From NCBI GenBank assembly GCA_963692975.2, contig CAXMMR010000015.1:1-64000 (forward strand): a stretch of DNA of 64,000 nucleotides, written 5' to 3'. The stretch's first letter is position 1. Each line of letters starts with the position of its first letter. The DNA comes from CAXMMR01 sp963692975. Its GTDB lineage: Bacteria > Pseudomonadota > Alphaproteobacteria > Acetobacterales > Acetobacteraceae. The notes beneath the pieces were generated by a model. It was not told where the DNA came from. It saw only the letters and a list, made by a program, of their open reading frames with translations, and made no database searches. Below are positions 38,761-46,214 of this stretch, one piece after another. Position numbers and translations under genes: made by a program.

Positions 38761-39213
38761 ATGCGAGCCTTGCGAGATGCCGTTCGCGCCGGCGTCCTGC
38801 TGCCGGGGCTGCTCGCCGCGGCCAGCTGCACCCTGATCACTCAACGCAACTTCGCCCGCCACCCGAACGGCGTCTTCGCCATGCGCGCCGATAACGGACC
38901 GCCTGTGCCGGCGATCCCGGCGCTGATCACCATCCGCTACACCGTGCCCGACCCCGACTACGAGGACGCGCTGCGCGTTGCCGTCGACGCTGCCCGACAA
39001 CGCAAGCCGGACGTGCTGTTCCGCGTCCAGACGGTGGTGCCGGCGCATGGCGGTGCCGACGATCAGGTGCAGGCGGCGCGCGTCGCCAGCACAGCCGGGA
39101 AGCAAGTCGCCGATGCGATTGCCGCCGACGGCGTCGACATCGGTCAGATCGAGCTTGCCGCCAGCGCGGACCCGACCGTGCGACTGCAGGAGGTTAGGGT
39201 CTTCGTGCAGTAG
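38761..39213 (+). CDS. Putative lipoprotein, unknown function
   Basis: 150 residues. The N-terminus AGVLLPGLLAAASCTLITQR has a lipobox-like AASC, so lipid attachment at the Cys near residue 23 is likely. The mature part contains IPALITIRYTVPDPDYEDAL, PDVLFRVQTVVPAHGGADDQ and VQAARVASTAGKQVADAIAA, suggestive of a small alpha/beta periplasmic domain; I do not know the family. Transcribed divergently from the transketolase-like gene with a 158-base gap. Confidence 0.75.
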   Translation: MRALRDAVRAGVLLPGLLAAASCTLITQRNFARHPNGVFAMRADNGPPVPAIPALITIRYTVPDPDYEDALRVAVDAARQRKPDVLFRVQTVVPAHGGADDQVQAARVASTAGKQVADAIAADGVDIGQIELAASADPTVRLQEVRVFVQ

Positions 39214-39395
39214 CTAGCCGATCAGGCGATGGCTAAGGGCTTACCAAGTGACGAGGATACGGGAGCTCAGGTCCAGCCAGAGCCTCTGGCCTGGCTCGCC
39301 TCCCCGCCCACATGGCTTCGATCCCGGTGGCGCACTTCCCTTCCGGCCGCCGCGGAACCATTTCACTTCAGCTGATGGAGTTCTGACGTCACACC

Positions 39396-40613
39396 ATGCA
39401 TCCGTTCCAGGAGCATTGCCGCAAGGCACTGGTCGATATCCGCGCTCAGGGCCGCTATCGCAGCTTCTCGCCCTTGCTCAAGCAGGCCGGGCAGTATCCG
39501 CGCTTCCGCATGGAGCAGGATGGGCGGGCGCGTGAGGTGATCGTCTGGTCGTCGAATGACTATGTCGGCATGGGCACCCATCCGGCGGTGATCGAGGCGG
39601 CGGTGGACGCGGCCCGTAGCATGGGCGCGGGTGCGGGCGGCACCCGCAACATCGCCGGCACTTCGCCACTGCATGCGGAGCTGGAGCGCGAGCTCGCTGG
39701 CCTGCACAGGCGCGAGGCGGCGCTGCTGTTCGTCTCAGGCTACGTCTCCAACCAGGCCAGCCTGCAGACCATCCTGACGAGCCTGCCCGGCTGGCACGTC
39801 TTCTCGGACGAGAAGAACCACGCCTCGATGATCGCCGGCATCAAGGCGGCGCGCGGCGTCACCACGCACGTCTTTGCCCATAACGACCTCGCGGCACTGG
39901 AGGCCAGGCTGGCGGCAGCACCCCGCGCAGCGCCCAAGCTGATTGCCTTTGAAAGCGTCTACTCGATGGACGCCGACCTCGCCCCGATCGGCGCGATCTG
40001 CGACCTCGCCGATCGCTACGGCGCGATGACGTATCTGGATGAGGTGCACGCGGTCGGCATGTATGGCCCGACGGGTGCTGGCGTCGCCGAACGGGACGGG
40101 GTGAGCGATCGCCTCACGATCATCGAGGGCACGCTGGCCAAGGCGTTCGGCTGCCAGGGCGGCTACGTCGCCGGCGATGCGGAGATCATCGACTTCATCC
40201 GCTCCACCGCCAGTGGCTTCATCTTCACCACCGCCCTGCCGCCGACCGTGGTGGCGCCGGCGCTCGCCTCGGTGCGGCTGCTGCGCCAGGACCACGCAAG
40301 ACGTGCGGCGCTGTTCGCCCGGGCGGAGACGCTGAAGGGCAAGCTCGACCGCGCCGGCCTGCCGCGGCTGGCCTCGGCGAGCCACATCGTGCCCGTGCAT
40401 GTCGGCGACGCGGCGCGGGCGAGCGAGGTGAGCCGGCGCTTGCTGGACAGCCATGGCCATTACGCCACGGCGATCAATTACCCCACGGTGCCGCGTGGCA
40501 CGGAGCGGCTGCGACTGACGCCCGGACCGTTTCACACGGATGCAATGATGGATGATTTGGTGGACGCGCTGGCCGCCGTGCTGCGCCCAGCACAGGCTCG
40601 GGCGGCGGAGTAG
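39396..40613 (+). CDS. hemA: 5-aminolevulinate synthase
   Basis: PLP enzyme joining glycine and succinyl-CoA to 5-aminolevulinate, the C4 (Shemin) entry to heme and cobalamin typical of alphaproteobacteria; 405 residues. Motifs: MHPFQEHCRKALVDIRAQGR, WSSNDYVGMGTHPAVIEAA, GAGAGGTRNIAGTSPLHAEL, DEKNHASMIAGIKAARG, FESVYSMDADLAPIGAICDL, YLDEVHAVGMYGPTGAGVAE and the PLP-lysine loop EGTLAKAFGCQGGYVAGD. The 182 bases before it contain a weak copy of the repeat blocks and no gene. Confidence 0.97.
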   Translation: MHPFQEHCRKALVDIRAQGRYRSFSPLLKQAGQYPRFRMEQDGRAREVIVWSSNDYVGMGTHPAVIEAAVDAARSMGAGAGGTRNIAGTSPLHAELERELAGLHRREAALLFVSGYVSNQASLQTILTSLPGWHVFSDEKNHASMIAGIKAARGVTTHVFAHNDLAALEARLAAAPRAAPKLIAFESVYSMDADLAPIGAICDLADRYGAMTYLDEVHAVGMYGPTGAGVAERDGVSDRLTIIEGTLAKAFGCQGGYVAGDAEIIDFIRSTASGFIFTTALPPTVVAPALASVRLLRQDHARRAALFARAETLKGKLDRAGLPRLASASHIVPVHVGDAARASEVSRRLLDSHGHYATAINYPTVPRGTERLRLTPGPFHTDAMMDDLVDALAAVLRPAQARAAE

Positions 40614-40806
40614 ACCAGGAGCTTTGCTTCTGGGCCCATCAAAGGCGAGACCTTGGAATCGATTCGTTGTTCGTGTCACCGGGCAAGGTCGTGGCGTGGC
40701 AAGCCGGATGATCGGCTTACGCCAAGCAACAAGCAGGTCTTGGTGGGTGGGGGTCTGGGGCCTCCGGCCCCAGCGGCGTCCAGAGGCAGAGCCTTTGGCC
40801 TTCCTT
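40614..40806. repeat. Composite hairpin repeat between convergent hemA and the DsbA-like gene
   Basis: Degenerate GGAGCTTTGCTTC and AAAGGCGAGACCTT blocks, then GGGGCCTCCGGCCCC and CCAGAGGCAGAGCCTTTGG after about 90 bases of unique sequence. Probably serves both converging transcripts. Confidence 0.75.
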
Positions 40807-41532
40807 CTAACCGCGACTGACCGCCGCCCGTAACTCCTCAAGCCCCATCGCTCCCGAGGTCAGCGTGTCGCCGATCACCAGCGTCGGCGTGCCGGTCACT
40901 CCGAGCGCCTGCGCCAGTGCCAGGTTTGCGGCCAACCGGTCGTGCACGGCGGCGCCGTCCATGTCGGCCAGCAGGCGGTCGGGATCGAGGTGGACGGAGG
41001 TTGCCAGGGCGCGGATGCGAGCCTTGGACGGCGCCTCGGCATCGCCCATCAGCGCTGCTTGGAGCGCGAAGTAGCCGTTTTGCGCCTGCGCGGCGACGAG
41101 TGCCTGGGCGTCCAGGACGCTGCCTGGGCCCAGCACCGGAATTTCCTTATAGATCAGGCGCACCGATGGATCAGCCTTCAGCAGGCCGGCGAGCACGGGT
41201 AGCATCTGCCGACAGTAGCCGCACCGTGGATCGTAGAATTCCACCACCGCGCGCGCGCCGGCGGCGTTGCCGGCGATCGGGTCGGCGGGGTTGGCCAGTA
41301 GCGAGCGCCGATGCGCGGCAATCGCCGCCGCCTCGCCGGCGGTTTCGTTGGCGGTGTCCGCCTTCTGCATGGCGAGTACGGCGTCGCGCAAGATCGTCGG
41401 GTCGCGCACCAGCGCATCGCGCAGGATGCGGACGATCTCGTCGCGCTGCTCGGACGTGAACCCGTCGGCGCGCGCCGATACGGACGGCAGCAGCAGCAGG
41501 GCGGCGAGCAGGGCTCCTGTCAAACGTCGCAT
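40807..41532 (-). CDS. Periplasmic DsbA-family thiol oxidoreductase
   Basis: 241 residues with a signal peptide (RLTGALLAALLLLPSVSARA). A helical N-terminal part with repeats around LRDALVRDPTILRDAVLAMQ resembles the ScsC-like N-terminal oligomerisation region. The thioredoxin fold then carries the redox motif CGYC in VVEFYDPRCGYCRQMLPVL and the cis-Pro in GVTGTPTLVIGD. It likely forms or isomerises disulfides in the periplasm. The ATG at 41532 was preferred over one eight codons upstream because it starts directly at the signal peptide. Shares a 100-base divergent control region with the next gene. Confidence 0.9.
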   Translation of the reverse strand: MRRLTGALLAALLLLPSVSARADGFTSEQRDEIVRILRDALVRDPTILRDAVLAMQKADTANETAGEAAAIAAHRRSLLANPADPIAGNAAGARAVVEFYDPRCGYCRQMLPVLAGLLKADPSVRLIYKEIPVLGPGSVLDAQALVAAQAQNGYFALQAALMGDAEAPSKARIRALATSVHLDPDRLLADMDGAAVHDRLAANLALAQALGVTGTPTLVIGDTLTSGAMGLEELRAAVSRG

Positions 41533-41632
41533 TGTGCGCTCCACTGTAGCGGCCAAGCTCTACCATCCGGCGGTGCAGCCTGCCATCGCGCCGGTTGCCG
41601 CCCTCTATGAAGCCGTCTATGGGCGGGGCGTC

Positions 41633-43087
41633 ATGGCGAGCGGCGGGAGACAGGCAGTGCGGGCAGGTGGTCGGACGGGTCGGCCCCAATCTTGCGCCTG
41701 CCGACGCGGCGTTGCCGGCACCGTGGCGCTGCTGCTCGCCCTGTCGAGCTGCTCCGGCGGCAGCACGGAGCCCACCAGCGCCAAGCGCATCGTCGGCTTC
41801 ATCGGCGGCGTCGCCTCGGACGAGCCGCGGGCGACGCTAGCCGGCCGCGACGTGCTCGCGCGCGGCGGCACCGCAGCCGATGCCGCGGTTGCGGTCGGCT
41901 TCATGCTGGCGGCGACGCTGCCGTCGCGCGCCTCGCTCGGGGCCGGCGGCGCTTGTCTTGCCTACGATCCGGCCGTGCGTGGCCCCGGCCATGGACAGCC
42001 GACCGCCATTCTGTTCACGCCGGTTCCCGGCGCGCCCGGCGGACTACAGAACGACCGCCCGGCCGCGGTGCCGATGCTGGCGCGCGGATTGTTCCTGCTC
42101 GACGTGCGTTATGGCAGCGGCATGGCGTTCGAGCAGTTGATCGCCCCGGCCGAGCAGGTGGCGCGTTTCGGCGCGCCGGTCTCGCGCGCCCTGGCCGCCG
42201 ACCTCGCCGTCGTCGCCGGTCCGCTACTCGGCGATCCGGACGCGCGCGCGATCTTCGGGCCGGCTCTGCACGAGGGCGACACGCTTGTTCAGGCCGACCT
42301 CGGCGCCACCCTGGATGCCATCCGGGCCTCCGGCGTCGGCAGCCTGTATCAGGGGCAGCTTGCCCAGCGCTTCGTCGCTGCCAGCGCGCTTGCCGGTGGC
42401 GCGGTGACGGCGGCAAACCTGCATGACGCCCTGCCGCAGGAGCGCGACGCCATCGTGCTGCCATCCGGTCATGACCAGGTTGCGTTTCTGCCGCCGCCTG
42501 CCGATGGTGGGCTCGCCGCGGCAGCCGCCTTCCACGTGCTTGCCGCGGCACCGCAGGATGTCGCCGGCGCCGCTACGGCTGCCGCCTCGGTGGTCGCCTA
42601 TGAGCGGGCCAATGGCGGCGATCCGCAGGCGTTGCTGGCCATGAGCACGCCACCGGCGGCGTTGCCGGAGCTGCCGGCCTCCACCAGCTTTACCGTGCTC
42701 GACCGTCATGGCGACGCGGTCGCCTGTGCTTTGACGATGGACAACCTGTTCGGCACCGGACGGGTAGCGTCCAGTACCGGTATCGTGTTGGCGGCGACAC
42801 CAGACACCAGGGCGGCGCCCCTGCTTGCCGCGGCGATTGCCTGGAACGCCGACCGGCGCGCCTTCCGAGCCGCCGCTGCCGCCTCCGGGCAATCCTTCGC
42901 CGGGCTAGGCGCCGGTATCGGCATCCACAATGCGCTGTCGGGCAGCGCGCCGATGCCGGATCCGGTGCCGGCTCCAGGTCGTTTGAACGTGATTGGCTGT
43001 AGTGATTATTTGCCCGGCAGCCCGAGCTCGTGCGGCTGGGCAACTGATCCGCGCGGCTATGGCCTGGCGGCAGGAAGCACCAACTGA
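41633..43087 (+). CDS. Divergent gamma-glutamyltransferase-family lipoprotein
   Basis: 484 residues, about 100 shorter than typical GGT. The N-terminus (VAGTVALLLALSSCSGGSTE) is a lipoprotein signal with a Cys near residue 41. The GGT large-subunit start is visible (GVASDEPRATLAGRDVLARG, GTAADAAVAVGFMLAATLP). At the autoprocessing site, family members read TTHxS; here the sequence is ASTSFTVLDRHGDAVACALT, so the nucleophilic Thr appears to be replaced by Ser, or shifted by one. The ligand loop keeps a Ser pair (GRVASSTGIVLA), but the NNxMDDF block is absent. Processing and activity are therefore uncertain. Start chosen at ATG 41633. Confidence 0.8.
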   Translation: MASGGRQAVRAGGRTGRPQSCACRRGVAGTVALLLALSSCSGGSTEPTSAKRIVGFIGGVASDEPRATLAGRDVLARGGTAADAAVAVGFMLAATLPSRASLGAGGACLAYDPAVRGPGHGQPTAILFTPVPGAPGGLQNDRPAAVPMLARGLFLLDVRYGSGMAFEQLIAPAEQVARFGAPVSRALAADLAVVAGPLLGDPDARAIFGPALHEGDTLVQADLGATLDAIRASGVGSLYQGQLAQRFVAASALAGGAVTAANLHDALPQERDAIVLPSGHDQVAFLPPPADGGLAAAAAFHVLAAAPQDVAGAATAAASVVAYERANGGDPQALLAMSTPPAALPELPASTSFTVLDRHGDAVACALTMDNLFGTGRVASSTGIVLAATPDTRAAPLLAAAIAWNADRRAFRAAAAASGQSFAGLGAGIGIHNALSGSAPMPDPVPAPGRLNVIGCSDYLPGSPSSCGWATDPRGYGLAAGSTN

Positions 43088-43231
43088 CGCGAGGGGCGAG
43101 CGCGATGACGTGCGAACGGCATCTGCAGATCGCGTCGCCGAGCAAGCGAGAGTGAGCCCTAGCTCTTGTCGTAAGGGGTCGGGGGCCGTTCAGCCCCGAC
43201 GAGTCCAGGGCAAAGCGTTGGCATTTGTGCT
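43088..43231. repeat. Intergenic with a partial repeat
   Basis: Near 43178-43222 there is a shortened copy (GGGGCCGTTCAGCCCC and CCAGGGCAAAGCGTTGG). The ribosome site for the following GTG start is weak. No gene seen. Confidence 0.6.
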
Positions 43232-44395
43232 GTGCTGAAGACCGGCGCCGGCGCCGCCGCGCCGCCCTTCCTGGTCATGGACGTCTCCAGGGCGGCGAAC
43301 GCGCTTGCCGCCGCCCTGCCCGACGGCGCACCGCGCGTCATCCGCATGGAGGTGGGTCAGCCGGGGAGCAGCGCCCCCGCCGGCGCCATCGCCGCCGCCG
43401 TGGCCGCACTGAGCCGCGGCGCGCCGCTTGGCTACACCGAGGCGCTTGGCCTGCCGTTGCTGCGCGAGCGGATCGCGGCCCATTACCGCGATTGGTATGG
43501 CGTCACTGTCGAGCGTGAGCGTATCGCTGTGACGACCGGCGCGTCGGGCGCCTTTCCGCTCGCCTTCCTGGCCGCGTTCGACGTCGGCGACCGGGTCGCG
43601 CTCGCCGCACCCTACTACCCGCCATATCGCAATATCCTGGTCGCGCTCGGCATGCGCCCGGTGCTGATCGAGACCGACGCGGCGAGCCGCTATCAGCCGA
43701 CCCTAGCGCAGCTCGAGGCGCTTGATCCAAGGCCGGAAGGGTTGATCATCGCCAGCCCGGGCAACCCGGCGGGCGGCATGCTGGCGCCCGAGGACTTCGC
43801 CGCCATTGCCGCCTGGTGCGTCGCTGCCGGCGTTCGACTGATCAGCGATGAGATCTACCACGGGCTGGATTACGGCATGGCGCGCAGCACAGCCGCGTCG
43901 CTGCCCGGCGCCGTCGTTATCAATAGCTTCTCGAAATACTTCAGCATGACCGGTTGGCGGGCCGGCTGGATGGTGCTGCCGGAGGACCTGCGGCGCCCGG
44001 TGGAATGCCTTGCCCAGAACTTCTCGATCTGCGCGCCGCACATCAGCCAGGTCGCAGCGGCAGCGGCGTTCGACTGCCACGACGAGCTCGCGGCCAACGT
44101 CGCCGGCTACCGGCGCTCGCGCGACCACCTGCTCGCCCACCTACCCGCCGCCGGCCTGGCGCGGCTTGGTCCCGCAGATGGCGCCTTCTACCTGTATGCC
44201 GATCTCGGCGAACTCACCGGCGACAGCGTCGGCTTCTGCGCCCGCCTGCTCGCCGAGGCGCATGTCGCCGCCACCTCGGGGCTCGACTTTGACCCGCGCG
44301 GGCACCGCTTCATGCGCCTCAGCTACTGCGCGCCCGAGGCGGACGTGGTCGAGGCGGCACGGCGCCTCGCCGCCTTTCTGGAAGCATCCAACTAA
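43232..44395 (+). CDS. Pyridoxal-phosphate aminotransferase, class I/II
   Basis: 387 residues, fold-type I aminotransferase related to aspartate/alanine-type enzymes; the substrate is not determined. Seen: VIRMEVGQPGSSAPAG, VTTGASGAFPLAFLAAFD, APYYPPYRNIL, IIASPGNPAGGMLAPEDFAA, ISDEIYHGLDYG, the PLP lysine in VINSFSKYFSMTGWRAGWMV, and the C-terminal substrate Arg in HRFMRLSYCAPEADV. The GTG at 43232 keeps the conserved PPFLVMDV N-terminus; ATG 43277 would cut into it. The next gene, mmsA, may be in the same transcript (99-base gap). Confidence 0.92.
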   Translation: MLKTGAGAAAPPFLVMDVSRAANALAAALPDGAPRVIRMEVGQPGSSAPAGAIAAAVAALSRGAPLGYTEALGLPLLRERIAAHYRDWYGVTVERERIAVTTGASGAFPLAFLAAFDVGDRVALAAPYYPPYRNILVALGMRPVLIETDAASRYQPTLAQLEALDPRPEGLIIASPGNPAGGMLAPEDFAAIAAWCVAAGVRLISDEIYHGLDYGMARSTAASLPGAVVINSFSKYFSMTGWRAGWMVLPEDLRRPVECLAQNFSICAPHISQVAAAAAFDCHDELAANVAGYRRSRDHLLAHLPAAGLARLGPADGAFYLYADLGELTGDSVGFCARLLAEAHVAATSGLDFDPRGHRFMRLSYCAPEADVVEAARRLAAFLEASN

Positions 44396-44494
44396 GCGTC
44401 TGCTGCCTCCCTGGACGGTTCCGCCGCTTTGGGGATAGGCAGGTGCAGCCGGCCGGCGATCGGGCCCCACTGCAAGCAAGGATGGCGACACGGC

Positions 44495-45991
44495 ATGAAC
44501 AGGCTGCATCATTTTGTCGGCGGCGCGCCGCTGGCCGGCACGTCCGGCCGCTACGCCGACGTGTTCAACCCGAACACTGGCGACGTGCAGGCACAGGTCG
44601 CCCTGGCTAGTCGCGGCGAGACGGAGGCGGCGATTGCCAACGCCGCCGCGGCGCAGCCGGTGTGGGGCGCGACCAACCCGCAGCGCCGCGCCAGGGTAAT
44701 GATGAAGTTCCTGGAGCTCGCCAACAAGGACATCGAAACCCTGGCCCGTCTGCTCTCCTCTGAGCACGGCAAGACGGTGCCGGATGCGAAGGGCGACATC
44801 CAGCGCGGCCTTGAAGTCGTCGAGTTCGCCTGTGGCATCCCGCACTTGCTCAAGGGCGAATACACCGAAGACGCCGGCACCGGGATCGACGTCTACTCGA
44901 TGCGCCAGCCTCTAGGAGTCGTTGCCGGCATCACGCCGTTCAACTTTCCGGCGATGATCCCGCTCTGGCAGGCCGGCCCGGCGCTCGCCTGCGGCAACGC
45001 GATGATCCTCAAGCCGTCGGAGCGCGATCCCTCCGTGCCGCTGCGGATTGCGGAGCTATTCCTGGAGGCCGGCCTGCCGCCGGGCGTGCTGAACGTTGTG
45101 AACGGCGACAAGGAGGCGGTCGACACGTTGCTGACCGATCCGCGCATCATGGCGGTCGGCTTCGTCGGCTCGACGCCGATTGCGCAATACATCTATGCAA
45201 CGGCGACGGCGCACGGCAAGCGCGCGCAGTGCTTCGGCGGCGCCAAGAACCACATGATCGTCATGCCGGACGCCGACCTCGACCAGGCGGCGGACGCGCT
45301 GATCGGCGCCGGCTACGGCTCGGCCGGGGAGCGTTGCATGGCGATCTCGGTCGCGGTGCCAGTCGGCCAGCAAACCGCGGACGCGCTCATGGCCAAGCTG
45401 GTGCCGCGCGTCGAGGCGTTGCGAGTTGGATTGTCGACGGATGCGGAGGCGGATTTCGGCCCGATGGTCGCCCGCGCGGCGGTCGATCGGGTGCGGGAGT
45501 ACGTGCAGGTCGGCCTCGACGAAGGCGCCAGCCTGGTGGTGGACGGCCGCGACTTTCGGCTGCAGGGCTACGAGAATGGCTTTTTCGTCGGCGGCAGCCT
45601 CTTCGACCGCGTGACGCCCGACATGCGCATCTATCGTGAGGAGATCTTCGGGCCGGTGCTCTGCGTTGTGCGGGCGAACTCCTACGAGGAGGCATTGCGG
45701 CTGCCGAACGAGCATCAGTATGGTAACGGCGTTGCGATTTTTACTCGCGATGGCGACACCGCGCGTGACTTCGTCAGCCGTGTGCAGGTCGGCATGGTCG
45801 GCGTGAACGTGCCGATCCCGGTGCCGGTCGCCTACCACACCTTCGGCGGCTGGAAGGCATCTGGCTTCGGCGACCTCAACCAGCATGGTCCAGACTCAAT
45901 CAGGTTCTACACCAAGACCAAGACGGTGACGGCGCGCTGGCCGTCGGGTGCGAAGGACGGCGCGAGCTTTGTCATTCCGACTATGAGCTAG
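44495..45991 (+). CDS. mmsA: Methylmalonate-semialdehyde dehydrogenase (CoA-acylating)
   Basis: Aldehyde-dehydrogenase-superfamily enzyme that converts (methyl)malonate semialdehyde to propionyl- or acetyl-CoA in valine and inositol breakdown; 498 residues. Motifs: VFNPNTGDVQAQVALASRGE, LARLLSSEHGKTVPDAKGD, GVVAGITPFNFPAMIPLWQ, ILKPSERDPSVPLRIAELF, FVGSTPIAQYIYATATAHGK, FGGAKNHMIVMPDADLDQAA, and the catalytic cysteine in GSAGERCMAISVAVPVG. The absence of the usual catalytic Glu, as in the CoA-dependent subgroup (GAKNH in place of ELGGK), supports this specificity. Confidence 0.95.
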   Translation: MNRLHHFVGGAPLAGTSGRYADVFNPNTGDVQAQVALASRGETEAAIANAAAAQPVWGATNPQRRARVMMKFLELANKDIETLARLLSSEHGKTVPDAKGDIQRGLEVVEFACGIPHLLKGEYTEDAGTGIDVYSMRQPLGVVAGITPFNFPAMIPLWQAGPALACGNAMILKPSERDPSVPLRIAELFLEAGLPPGVLNVVNGDKEAVDTLLTDPRIMAVGFVGSTPIAQYIYATATAHGKRAQCFGGAKNHMIVMPDADLDQAADALIGAGYGSAGERCMAISVAVPVGQQTADALMAKLVPRVEALRVGLSTDAEADFGPMVARAAVDRVREYVQVGLDEGASLVVDGRDFRLQGYENGFFVGGSLFDRVTPDMRIYREEIFGPVLCVVRANSYEEALRLPNEHQYGNGVAIFTRDGDTARDFVSRVQVGMVGVNVPIPVPVAYHTFGGWKASGFGDLNQHGPDSIRFYTKTKTVTARWPSGAKDGASFVIPTMS

Positions 45992-46039
45992 AAGAGCGTC
46001 AGGCAGTAACGGCAGGGAGCGTTGGTCCGAGCATTGTGC

Positions 46040-46112
46040 GGGACCTCTTAACCCCTGGAGTCCAGAGGCCATAGCCTCTGGTGGGGTCAAGGGGCGAAGC
46101 CCCTTGCCTTCT
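46040..46112. repeat. Composite hairpin repeat upstream of clpB
   Basis: CCAGAGGCCATAGCCTCTGG and CAAGGGGCGAAGCCCCTTG blocks, immediately before the clpB promoter candidate. Confidence 0.8.
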
Positions 46113-46139
46113 TGAGACTTCAAGCTGGATTAACCACAT
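46111..46139 (+). promoter_or_regulatory. Possible heat-shock (RpoH-type) promoter of clpB
   Basis: CTTGAG (46111-46116) followed after 17 bases by CCACAT (46134-46139) resembles the sigma-32 pattern CTTGAA/CCCCAT, as expected for a heat-shock chaperone. No other promoter candidate is stronger in the 223-base gap. Confidence 0.4.
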
Positions 46140-46214
46140 GCTGCTTGCGGGCTGCCGCGTTGCCTCCTGAGGGACGCTGGCAGCCCTGTCGCCTGATAGA
46201 GGGACAGTGAGAGC

